Shown here: positions 17,541 to 25,218 of the stretch, piece by piece | How positions within the stretch are numbered: position 1 is the stretch's first letter | Layout of the letters: every line of letters starts with the position of its first letter | Source of the DNA: an uncultured Spartobacteria bacterium | GTDB lineage: Bacteria > Verrucomicrobiota > Verrucomicrobiia > Chthoniobacterales > Terrimicrobiaceae | Length of the DNA: 64,000 nt | Direction of reading: 5' to 3' | Assembly: GCA_937960895.1 (NCBI GenBank) | Contig: CALCJD010000115.1 | Coordinates: 1 to 64,000, forward strand | The notes under the pieces: generated by a model | What the model saw: only the letters and a program-made list of their open reading frames with translations | Told to the model about the DNA's origin: nothing | Databases searched by the model: none | Made by a program: the position numbers and the translations under genes

Positions 17541-19043
17541 TCACCGGGCGGAACCGGGGGGAACGGGGATGGCCGGGGCCACGGTGGGAACGGCGCCGCG
17601 CGGCGGCGCCAGCACGCCCTGTTTCCACTCCAGTTCGGTTCCCGGCGGAAGCAGGCGCGCGGCGCGCACGATGTTCCAGTTGGCCATCCGGATGCCGCCG
17701 AGGCTGTAATTTTTGTGCATCGTGTCCGGGCTGCTCGTGCCGTGCAGACCGTATGGCAGGGGTTCGTCGCTGCCGGCCTTGGCGAGGTCGATCCACAGGA
17801 CGCCGACGGGATTGTTCGGACCGGGTTCGAGAAATTGCTCCGTGTCCAGGAGGACGGGCTTCTCGGGGGTGGGTTCGGGTCCGGGCTGCCCAAACAGCGG
17901 CTTTGGCCTCCGGATCTGCTCCCGCGGTTCCTGGAAGGTACCCAGACGCGGCAGCGGAATGGCATGGAGGATGGTCCACGACCCCTTGCCGCGCAGGCCC
18001 GGACGCGCCATGGAGACCGGTATCACGGCGACCAGCGCGTTGTTTTGGAAGATCTGCAGGATTTCCTGATCCAGAATCACCGCCTTCACCTCGCCGTTGC
18101 CGGGAGGCGGCTGCAGGACGCCCCAGAATCCCTTCTCGATCTCAAACGGAACCACATGGGGAACACGCAGCTCCGTCCCGGGAGTGGGCGCCGTTTTGAT
18201 GTGGGCGTTGAGTTTTTTCAGGAAGGCCTCGTCGCAATGGAAACGCTCCGCCACGAACTCCCAGGGGGTCCGGTAGAGGAGGAGCGGGGAGTCCACCAGA
18301 TCCTGGTAGGACGGACCGGCGGACGCTTGCTTGTCTGATGCCGCGTTCGCGTCCGGACGCACGGCCTTCGGCGGGGCGATGAAACGAAAATCGGATTCCT
18401 TCAGCGTGTATCCCGTCAATCCATTGCCCACCTCCGCCTGAATCGCGGCGGCCAGTTTGGCGGGATCGTTCGCATCCGGATAACTCTCCCGAAACATGAG
18501 GAGGACCTTCTCGAAGAGCGGGGTGCGGAGGCCGTTGATCGGACCGGCCGAGAACCTGCGGCGGTCCATGAAGGCCTGCAGGGCGGCCACCTCGAGCAAT
18601 TCCCGCGTCAGTCCGACCTCCCCGCCTTTTTTTCCGGCCGCCTTTTGCCGCGGCGTCGGCAGGGGGGCGATGGCGCGCGCCTCCTCCGGGGTCGGAATCC
18701 TCAGCACCTGACCGATGTGAATGAGATCGGAAGTGAGTCCGTTGTAGGTCTTCAGATGCACCGGGAGCAGGCCGTATTTGCGCGCGATGATGGCGAGGGC
18801 GTCCCCCTTCTTCACCTCGTAGGTGATGACCTGCGGCGTGGGAGGAGGGGTCGGGGTCGCGTCCGGAACCGGGGTGGGCTCCGGCACCACGGAAATCCAC
18901 TGGCGCGGCTCCGAGGGCGCCACGCGCCATTTCCATCTGACCGCAGACTCCAGGCCGGGTTCGACATTTGACTGGGCCGGCAACCGGGCAGCCGCCGTAA
19001 GGCAAAACCCCGCTGCCAGGGCAAAGAGAATCTTTTCCCGCAT
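17541..19043 (-). CDS. Secreted LysM / L,D-transpeptidase-like protein lacking the catalytic Cys
   Basis: 500 residues from ATG 19043 (a GTG lies one codon earlier). It has a signal peptide (KILFALAAGFCLTAAARLPA), a Pro/Thr linker with TPTPPPTP, a LysM domain at about residues 74-118 (ITYEVKKGDALAIIARKYG), a peptidoglycan-binding-like helical region near 145-200 and a YkuD-type domain at about 320-460. The YkuD motif reads HGTSSPDTMHKNY then SLGGIRMAN, where active family members have S-H-G-C-I-R-M-x-N: the His is Leu and the catalytic Cys is Gly (codon at 17694-17696). On that reading it cannot work as a standard L,D-transpeptidase and may be a peptidoglycan-binding pseudoenzyme. It heads the minus-strand set down to cinA. 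Confidence 0.82.
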   Translation of the reverse strand: MREKILFALAAGFCLTAAARLPAQSNVEPGLESAVRWKWRVAPSEPRQWISVVPEPTPVPDATPTPPPTPQVITYEVKKGDALAIIARKYGLLPVHLKTYNGLTSDLIHIGQVLRIPTPEEARAIAPLPTPRQKAAGKKGGEVGLTRELLEVAALQAFMDRRRFSAGPINGLRTPLFEKVLLMFRESYPDANDPAKLAAAIQAEVGNGLTGYTLKESDFRFIAPPKAVRPDANAASDKQASAGPSYQDLVDSPLLLYRTPWEFVAERFHCDEAFLKKLNAHIKTAPTPGTELRVPHVVPFEIEKGFWGVLQPPPGNGEVKAVILDQEILQIFQNNALVAVIPVSMARPGLRGKGSWTILHAIPLPRLGTFQEPREQIRRPKPLFGQPGPEPTPEKPVLLDTEQFLEPGPNNPVGVLWIDLAKAGSDEPLPYGLHGTSSPDTMHKNYSLGGIRMANWNIVRAARLLPPGTELEWKQGVLAPPRGAVPTVAPAIPVPPGSAR

Positions 19044-19130
19044 CACGTGTCAGCTTCGGTGGAAAATACTTGGGCGTCCATCCTCCAGAAACACCAAATT
19101 TCGGACCTTGTCTCGCGAATTTCCGGGACG

Positions 19131-19159
19131 TTGACAACCCGACACCCCCCGATTATCTA
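19131..19159 (+). promoter_or_regulatory. Sigma70-type promoter of korAB
   Basis: A perfect -35 box TTGACA (19131-19136) is followed after exactly 17 bases by TATCTA (19154-19159). A transcript would begin near 19166, leaving a leader of only about 14 bases before the GTG at 19180, with no Shine-Dalgarno site. It lies in the 136-base divergent gap between korA and the L,D-transpeptidase homologue. Confidence 0.55.
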
Positions 19160-19179
19160 CCATTTCCTACCCCTACCCC

Positions 19180-20991
19180 GTGAGTTCCCCAACCGCCTTT
19201 ACCGAGGCGCCTTCCTCCGACACCGGCGGAACGCGCGCAGACCTTCGCCCGGAACATATTCGCGACGCCGTGATCCGGCTCGCGGGCAATTCCCAGGACG
19301 GCATCCAATCCGCCGGCGCCTTCCTGGCCCGCCTGGCCGGCCGCAGCGCCCAGGATGTCATGACCTACATGACCATCCCGTCCACCATTTCGGGCGGACC
19401 CTCCATTTTTCAAGTGCGCATCGGCACCGGACAGGTGCTCTCCGCCGGGGACGAGGCCGATTTTCTCGTCGCCTTCTACCAGCACAGCTACCAGGACCAC
19501 ATCGGATTCCTGCGGGAGGGCGGCGTCCTGCTTTACGACTCGGACAACGTCCATCCCAACCTGGAGGACAAGCGTTTTGTCTACGTGGGCGTTCCCATCA
19601 CCGGCCTCACCATCGAGGCCCTGGGCGGAACGGCCCGGGACAAGGGGAAAAACATCTTTGTCCTCGGCCTCATCGCCAAGATTTTCCACCTCGACGCCGA
19701 AAAGCTGAAGCAGCTCATCACGGAGCGCTTTGCGGGCAAGTCGAGCGACGTGGCCAACACGGCGCTCATGGCCTTCCAGGCGGGCTTTTCCTATCCGGTC
19801 GGCAATGTTCTCTCCCGCCTCTACCACTTCGAACCCACCCGGCCCGGCGCGCGCGCCCAGATCACCATGGACGGCAATCAGGCGCTGGCCTACGGGCTGA
19901 TCGCGGCCGGGGTGCGCTACGGCGCCGGCTATCCCATCACCCCCTGGTCGTCGGTGATGGAAATCCTGCGCAGCGAGCTGCCCAAATATGGCGGCCTGTT
20001 TGTGCAGGCGGAGGATGAACTGGCGGCGGTTTCCATGGCGCTCGGATTTTCCTTCGCCGGCCATCTCGCGGTGACCGGCAGCGCCGGACCGGGCATTTCG
20101 CTGAAAACCGAGGCCGTCGGCTGGGCGTCCATGGCGGAAATGCCGCTCATCGTGGTGAATGTCCAGCGCGGCGGACCGAGCACCGGTCTGCCCACGAATG
20201 TCGAGCAGAGCGACCTCTACCAGGCCATCTTCGGCGGCCACGGGGACAGTCCGCGCGTCGTGCTGGCGCCGTCCTCCGTGGAGGATTGTTTTTACATTGC
20301 CCTCGAGGCCGCCCGCATCGCGCGCAAATACAGCACCCCGGTCTTTGTGCTCAGCGACGCCTCGCTGGCCACCCGCATCGAGGCCTTTGACGAACCCGAT
20401 CTCGAGAAGGTCATGATGGATCCGACACCGGACCTCTCCGAGCGCCCCGCGGATTACAAACCGTATCCGCTCAACGCCCGCACCCGGCATGCGCCGCCCG
20501 GCAGCCGCATGGCGGGCGGGGTGTATCCGGTCGTCACCGGTCTGGAGCATGACGAGATGGGCCACCCCACCGGCAGCCCGAAACTTCATGCCGCCATGAC
20601 CGCCAAGCGCCGGCAGAAACTGCTCGATCTGGCGGCCGAGATTCCCGTGCCGGAAATTTACGGCGAACCCGAGGGCGAAACGCTCCTGGTCGGCTGGGGG
20701 TCCACCTACGGGCCGATTCACGAGGCGGTCCACCGCGCCCGCGAGAGCGGCAAAAGCCTGTCCGCCATCCACCTCCGCCACCTGCACCCGCTGCCCAACG
20801 GACTGGAAAACATCTTCGCCAAATTCCAACGCGTCCGGGTCGTCGAAATGAACGACCAGGGCCCCTACGGGTGTGGCCAGCTCGCCACCATCCTGCGGGC
20901 GCGTTATTGCGATCCGAAAATCACCAGCTTCACCAAGACCGACGGTCTCACCTTCCGCGTGCGCGAAATCCTCGACGGAGTCCTCAAATGA
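19180..20991 (+). CDS. korA: 2-oxoacid:ferredoxin oxidoreductase, fused gamma-alpha subunit
   Basis: 603 residues with a GTG start at 19180. The N-terminal 190 residues are the gamma-type domain (GNSQDGIQSAGAFLARLAGR) and the rest the alpha subunit (DGNQALAYGLIAAGVRYGAGYPITPWSS, then GLPTNVEQSDLYQAIFGGHG), the layout of KorA-type 2-oxoglutarate oxidoreductases. With KorB it converts a 2-oxoacid and CoA to acyl-CoA and CO2, reducing ferredoxin; the 2-oxoglutarate substrate is inferred from the two-gene layout. The stop overlaps the korB start (ATGA at 20988-20991), indicating translational coupling. It is transcribed from its own promoter, divergent from the neighbouring transpeptidase homologue. 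Confidence 0.9.
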   Translation: MSSPTAFTEAPSSDTGGTRADLRPEHIRDAVIRLAGNSQDGIQSAGAFLARLAGRSAQDVMTYMTIPSTISGGPSIFQVRIGTGQVLSAGDEADFLVAFYQHSYQDHIGFLREGGVLLYDSDNVHPNLEDKRFVYVGVPITGLTIEALGGTARDKGKNIFVLGLIAKIFHLDAEKLKQLITERFAGKSSDVANTALMAFQAGFSYPVGNVLSRLYHFEPTRPGARAQITMDGNQALAYGLIAAGVRYGAGYPITPWSSVMEILRSELPKYGGLFVQAEDELAAVSMALGFSFAGHLAVTGSAGPGISLKTEAVGWASMAEMPLIVVNVQRGGPSTGLPTNVEQSDLYQAIFGGHGDSPRVVLAPSSVEDCFYIALEAARIARKYSTPVFVLSDASLATRIEAFDEPDLEKVMMDPTPDLSERPADYKPYPLNARTRHAPPGSRMAGGVYPVVTGLEHDEMGHPTGSPKLHAAMTAKRRQKLLDLAAEIPVPEIYGEPEGETLLVGWGSTYGPIHEAVHRARESGKSLSAIHLRHLHPLPNGLENIFAKFQRVRVVEMNDQGPYGCGQLATILRARYCDPKITSFTKTDGLTFRVREILDGVLK

Positions 20992-21929
20992 GCACACTTG
21001 CCCCCAGCCCCTCCTCATCCCCCGAACGGGAAAAACTCACCAAAAAGGCCCTCACCGCCGACCATCCGACGTGGTGCCCGGGCTGCGGCGACTTCGCCGT
21101 GCTTGCATCGTTCTACAAGATGTTGGAGAAGCGCCAGCTTCCCCATGAGCGGATCGTCACCCTCGCCGGCATCGGGTGTTCGTCGCGTTTCCCGTATTTC
21201 GTCAACACGCACGGCGCCCACTTCATCCACGGCCGCGCCGTGCCGCTGGCCAGCGGCGTCAGCCTCTCGCGCCCCGACCTGCATGTGTTCCTGTTCGGCG
21301 GGGACGGCGACGGGTTTTCCATCGGCGGCAACCACCTCGAGCACGGTGCCCGCAAGAACATCAATCTCACCTACGTCATCATGGACAACTTCGTCTATGG
21401 CCTGACGAAAAAGCAGACGTCGCCGACCTCGCCGGTCGGATACAAATCCAAGACCGACCCCACCGGCGCGATCGACCAGCCGGTCAATCCCATCAAAAAA
21501 CTGATCGCCGCCGGCGCCACCTTCATCGCCCGCTCGCATGCCACCCAGGTCAACCACATGGTGGAAATGATGGAGCGCGCCTTCGACCACCAGGGATTCT
21601 CCGTGGTGGAGATTCTTTCCGAATGCGTGGAGTTCTTCCCCGGGGCGTTCGATCCCGCCAATCCCCGCAGGGGCGGTGCCTTCCAGGTCATCGAGGAAAA
21701 GAAGTGGGACAACACGCCCGAGGACGAACACCGCCACGACGTCACCGACGAACTCGCCGCCTACCAGCTGGCCAACCTGCCGTTTCCCGGACTCTTCGGC
21801 GTGTTTTACGACGTCGACCGTCCGACCAAAAACGCCCTGGAGCAAAAGTGGATCGACTCCGTCCGCGCCAAGACCGGCGGGGCCTCCGACCGCGAGATTC
21901 TCCAGAGGACGTTTGACCGGATGAAATGA
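20988..21929 (+). CDS. korB: 2-oxoacid:ferredoxin oxidoreductase beta subunit
   Basis: 313 residues from ATG 20988, which overlaps the korA stop. It binds thiamine diphosphate: WCPGCGDFAVL, GGDGDGFSIGGNH with the Mg/diphosphate Gly-Asp-Gly, and NFVYGLTKKQTSPTS, typical of the KorB/PorB family. The cysteines in CPGCG and the GIGCS segment are the iron-sulfur cluster ligands expected in this family. It works with KorA as a two-subunit complex. A small TTTCCC/GGGAAA hairpin at 21957-21973, without a T-run, lies 28 bases after the stop. No ferredoxin gene is nearby. Confidence 0.92.
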   Translation: MSTLAPSPSSSPEREKLTKKALTADHPTWCPGCGDFAVLASFYKMLEKRQLPHERIVTLAGIGCSSRFPYFVNTHGAHFIHGRAVPLASGVSLSRPDLHVFLFGGDGDGFSIGGNHLEHGARKNINLTYVIMDNFVYGLTKKQTSPTSPVGYKSKTDPTGAIDQPVNPIKKLIAAGATFIARSHATQVNHMVEMMERAFDHQGFSVVEILSECVEFFPGAFDPANPRRGGAFQVIEEKKWDNTPEDEHRHDVTDELAAYQLANLPFPGLFGVFYDVDRPTKNALEQKWIDSVRAKTGGASDREILQRTFDRMK

Positions 21930-22044
21930 CCGGGGACGGTTGTCCTGAAAGGCGGTTTTCCCGCAGGGGGAAACGACGCGGCGGGGCCCGGAATCGCCGG
22001 ATCGTCCCTCCCGTCCCCTTCACGGTCCGCGACCGTCCGGTTTG

Positions 22045-22902
22045 ATGCGCATGACCCCCACCTTCCGCCGGCTCACGCGTGCCGAACTCGACACCGTGCT
22101 CGACTGGGCGCGGATCGAAGGCTGGAATCCGGGCCGGCATGACGCCGGGGCTTTTTGGGCGACGGACCCCGAAGGGTTCCACGGCATGGAGGTGGACGGC
22201 CGCCTGATCGGCAGCGGATCCATCGTGTCCTACGACGGACGGCTGGGCTTTGTGGGGCTTTTCATCGTCCGGCCGGAGTTCCGCGGGCGGGGTCTCGGCA
22301 CGCAGCTCTGGAACCACCTTATCGCCCGCCTTCGCGAGCGCCTGGAACCGGGCGCTCCGGCGGGGCTCGACGGGGTTTTTGCCATGCAGGATTATTATGC
22401 GCGGAGCGGCTTCGCGTTCACGCATCGCAACCTGCGCATGGAAGGCACGGGGCGGAACGGGGCGCGTACCGACGACCTGGTCAGGCTGGACACGCTGCCG
22501 TTTGCTCAGGTCGCGGCCTTCGACCAAGCTCACTTCGGAGTGCCGCGCCCGAATTTTCTCCGTCATTGGATCCGACCGCCGGGCGGCCTCGCCCTCGGCC
22601 GTCTGCGCGACGGGGCACTGTCCGGCATCGGCGTGGCCCGCCCGTGCATGCGCGGTTACAAGATCGGCCCGCTTTTTGCGGAGGACCCCGAGACGGCCGG
22701 GCGGCTCTTCGCGGCGCTGTCCGCTTTCGCCGCCGGGCATCCCATTTTCCTGGACATCCCGGAAATCAACACCGAGGCCGTCGCCCTGGCCCGGAGGCAC
22801 GGCCTGAAGGAAGGTTTCGGCTGCGCCAGAATGGTCCTGGGCCGCCCGCCGGAGATCCCGTGGCGGCAAATCTACGGCGTGACGACGTTCGAGCTGGGCT
22901 GA
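22045..22902 (+). CDS. GNAT-family N-acetyltransferase
   Basis: 285 residues from ATG 22045 (a TTG one codon earlier and an ATG two codons later are alternatives). The N-terminal GNAT fold has the acetyl-CoA motif A: GLFIVRPEFRGRGLGTQLWNHLIARL in segments at about residues 70-97, with the R-G-R-G-L-G pyrophosphate loop. The C-terminal half (from about 150) resembles the second GNAT-like domain of YitH/HPA-type acetyltransferases (LGRLRDGALSGIGVARPC). The acceptor is unknown. The gene is convergent with glmM, and their stop codons are part of a single hairpin. Confidence 0.8.
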   Translation: MRMTPTFRRLTRAELDTVLDWARIEGWNPGRHDAGAFWATDPEGFHGMEVDGRLIGSGSIVSYDGRLGFVGLFIVRPEFRGRGLGTQLWNHLIARLRERLEPGAPAGLDGVFAMQDYYARSGFAFTHRNLRMEGTGRNGARTDDLVRLDTLPFAQVAAFDQAHFGVPRPNFLRHWIRPPGGLALGRLRDGALSGIGVARPCMRGYKIGPLFAEDPETAGRLFAALSAFAAGHPIFLDIPEINTEAVALARRHGLKEGFGCARMVLGRPPEIPWRQIYGVTTFELG

Positions 22903-22920
22903 GGCGGCCGCCCCGCCTCA
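22900..22920. terminator. Hairpin whose arms contain both convergent stop codons
   Basis: The arms TGAGGCGG (22900-22907) and CCGCCTCA (22913-22920) are perfectly complementary with a five-base loop. The left arm opens with the TGA of the GNAT gene and the right arm ends with the complement of the glmM TGA, so both stops pair with each other. No U-tract follows on either strand. Confidence 0.45.
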
Positions 22921-24303
22921 CCGCACCCCGATCGCCTCCTGAATCGCGGCGGCGATGCGGTCGGCGTCGGCGTTGATGGAATCCTCCTCGCGACCCTCGA
23001 TGAGCAGGCGGATCTTCGGTTCGGTGCCCGAATACCGCAGCAGCACGCGGCCCTTGCCGTCGAGTTTCCGTTCGGTCTCCCCGAGCAGCGTCTGCACCTC
23101 GGTGAGCGTCTCAAGGGGGGGCTTCTCGCGCACCTTCAGGTTGCGCTGCGCCTGCGGGTATTTTTTCAGGACCTTCTTCAGCTCGCTGAGCGGCTTTCCG
23201 GTCTCGATCATCACACGCAGGATCTGCAGCGCGGAGACGATGCCGTCGCCGGTCGTGGCGTAGTCGCGGAAAATCATGTGTCCGCTCTGCTCGCCGCCCA
23301 CATTGAGGTCCCCGCGCATCATCGCCTCGATGACATAACGGTCGCCCACCTTGGTGCGCAGGACGGTGCCGCCGTGGGCAGCCAGCGTTTCATCGAGTCC
23401 GAAGTTGCTCATGACGGTGGCCACCAGCGTATTTTTCGCAAGGCGTCCGGCCCGGAGAAAATCGATCGCGGCAATGGCCATGATTTCGTCGCCATCCACC
23501 AGCTCGCCGTTTTCGTCGCAGAGCAGGACGCGGTCCGCGTCGCCGTCGTGGGTGATGCCCACATCGGCGCCGGTTTCCCGCACGAGTTTCCGGATCTGCT
23601 CCGGGTGCGTGCTGCCGCAGTCGGCGTTGATGTTTGTGCCGTTGGGCGTGTTGTGGAACACGCTCACATTTGCGCCCAGCTCGCGCAGGATGCACGGCGT
23701 GGACTTGTACGCGGCGCCGTTGGCGCAATCGACGGCGATTTTCAGCGACTCGAGGGTGCGTCCGCGCGGAAAGCTCTGCTTGGCAAACTCCACATAACGG
23801 CCCAGCGCGTCGTCGATGCGGAAGGCCTTGCCGATTTTCAGCGCGGTCGGACGGATGTTTTCGATCTCGCCGCTGAAAACGATGCCCTCGATCTTCTTCT
23901 CGATCTCGTCGTCGAGCTTGTAGCCGTCGTGCCGGAAGAACTTGATGCCGTTGTCCTCGTAGGGATTGTGCGAGGCGGAGAGAACGATGCCCGCGTCGGC
24001 GCGCAGGGAGCGCGTGATGAAGGCCACCCCCGGGGTGGGGAGCGGACCGATCACAAGCACATCCACACCCAGCGAGGTGATGCCCGCGACCATGGCATTT
24101 TCGAGCATGTAGCCCGAGAGGCGGGTGTCCTTGCCGATGACAATGGTGCGCCGGTCCCCCTGGTGCTGGGGACGGCCGCCGGAGTTGCCGAAGACATGCG
24201 CAGCGGCCCGGCCGAGCTTGAGCGCGGTTTCGGCGGTGACCGGTTCGATGTTGGCGACGCCGCGGACGCCGTCCGTGCCAAAGAGTTTCCGCTGCTCGCT
24301 CAT
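22918..24303 (-). CDS. glmM: Phosphoglucosamine mutase
   Basis: 461 residues, standard length. Converts glucosamine-6-phosphate to glucosamine-1-phosphate, the entry step to UDP-GlcNAc for peptidoglycan. Landmarks: the active-site serine S111 in SASHNP, the metal loop DGDADR, the sugar-binding GGEQSGH and the phosphate-binding RYSGTEPKIR near the C-terminus. Its ATG (24303-24301) overlaps the TGA of the 53-codon CdaR-like gene, so translation is probably coupled. The linkage cdaA - (cdaR) - glmM is conserved in many bacteria; CdaA and GlmM interact in Bacillus-type systems. Confidence 0.95.
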   Translation of the reverse strand: MSEQRKLFGTDGVRGVANIEPVTAETALKLGRAAAHVFGNSGGRPQHQGDRRTIVIGKDTRLSGYMLENAMVAGITSLGVDVLVIGPLPTPGVAFITRSLRADAGIVLSASHNPYEDNGIKFFRHDGYKLDDEIEKKIEGIVFSGEIENIRPTALKIGKAFRIDDALGRYVEFAKQSFPRGRTLESLKIAVDCANGAAYKSTPCILRELGANVSVFHNTPNGTNINADCGSTHPEQIRKLVRETGADVGITHDGDADRVLLCDENGELVDGDEIMAIAAIDFLRAGRLAKNTLVATVMSNFGLDETLAAHGGTVLRTKVGDRYVIEAMMRGDLNVGGEQSGHMIFRDYATTGDGIVSALQILRVMIETGKPLSELKKVLKKYPQAQRNLKVREKPPLETLTEVQTLLGETERKLDGKGRVLLRYSGTEPKIRLLIEGREEDSINADADRIAAAIQEAIGVR

Positions 24304-24461
24304 GGCGTCTTGGGCTTCGAGGTGAGCGAGGGCAGCACGCGCTCAGACCGTGGATTTTTCTCCACGTTCTGGCTGATGAGGTACCACAGCGCGGTCGCGA
24401 GAATCAGGCAGGCGAGCTTGGGCCCCCAGTCTTTGGTCAGAATCTGTCGAATCGTCGTCAT
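24300..24461 (-). CDS. 53-residue CdaR-like single-helix membrane protein
   Basis: An ATG at 24461 opens a 53-codon frame ending in TGA at 24302-24300. The sequence is MTTIRQILTKDWGPKL, a hydrophobic helix with CLILATALWYLIS (about residues 18-31) and a short polar tail ending in PKTP. The N-W/D-W-x-x-K-L...LW-Y-L pattern is that of the N-terminal membrane anchor of CdaR/YbbR proteins, normally followed by several extracellular YbbR domains; here there are none. It sits exactly where cdaR stands in cdaA-cdaR-glmM operons, overlapping the cdaA 3' end by 119 bases in another frame and the glmM ATG by 4. No clear ribosome-binding site. The identity is inferred from position and anchor motif. Confidence 0.6.
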   Translation of the reverse strand: MTTIRQILTKDWGPKLACLILATALWYLISQNVEKNPRSERVLPSLTSKPKTP

Positions 24462-25218
24462 TGTGCAAAAGAAGCTGGCTGAGCAGCCGTCGGAACTTGT
24501 CGACGCTCAGATTGCGTTCCAGGAGGCCGTTGTGACAAATGGAAACTTGGCCCGTCTCCTCCGACACGACAATGGCCACGGCGTCGGATTCCTCGCACAG
24601 GCCCAGCGCGGCCCGGTGGCGCAGGCCCAGGTTGCGGTCGAGGTCCTCCCGCTGGGTGAGGGGAAAGATGCAGGCCGCGGCGACAATGCGGTCATTGCGC
24701 ACGATGAGCCCGCCGTCGTGCAGCACGGTCTTCGGATGGAAGATCGTCACCACAAGCTCCTTCGAGAAGTCCGCGTCGATGCGAACCCCGGTTTCCGCAA
24801 AATGCTTCAGGTCGATCTCCCGCTCCACGGCAATGAGGGCCCCGAACCCCTTGCTGGCAATCTCGAACACGGTGTCGGTGATTTCCTCGATGGTCTCGCG
24901 TTTTTCAAAGGCGGAGGTGAAAAACGGGTGACTGCCGAGGTCGGTGAGGGCGCGGCGCAGTTCCGGCTGAAAGAGCACCACCAGCGCAATGGCAAGGAAT
25001 CCGACCAGGCTGCGCAGGATCCAGCTGATCACCACCAGATTGAAGATCTGGGACAGGAAGGTGAGGGTGAGGAACACCAGCGCGAGGCCGATGAGGATGC
25101 GCGCGCCGTGGGTGCCGCGCAGGTAGATGTAAATGTAATACAGAACGACGGCGAGGATGCCGATCTCGACCGGCGTCCGCCAATGCTCCGCAACGAATCT
25201 GCCTATCGACTCAAGCAT
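24343..25218 (-). CDS. cdaA: Diadenylate cyclase CdaA
   Basis: 291 residues. Makes c-di-AMP from two ATP at the membrane. Three N-terminal membrane helices lie at about residues 17-82 and the DAC domain at about 108-250. The motif usually read as D-G-A is H-D-G-G-L-I-V here (168-170), and the second motif is L-R-H-R-A-A with R200-H201-R202; SDAVAIVVSEETG follows as in active cyclases. From L251 on, about 40 residues are acidic/basic and low in hydrophobicity, encoded by DNA that also encodes the CdaR-like protein; they are probably a late extension. Its start overlaps folP by 8 bases. The DGA-to-DGG change is conservative, so I expect activity. Confidence 0.9.
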   Translation of the reverse strand: MLESIGRFVAEHWRTPVEIGILAVVLYYIYIYLRGTHGARILIGLALVFLTLTFLSQIFNLVVISWILRSLVGFLAIALVVLFQPELRRALTDLGSHPFFTSAFEKRETIEEITDTVFEIASKGFGALIAVEREIDLKHFAETGVRIDADFSKELVVTIFHPKTVLHDGGLIVRNDRIVAAACIFPLTQREDLDRNLGLRHRAALGLCEESDAVAIVVSEETGQVSICHNGLLERNLSVDKFRRLLSQLLLHNDDDSTDSDQRLGAQARLPDSRDRAVVPHQPERGEKSTV

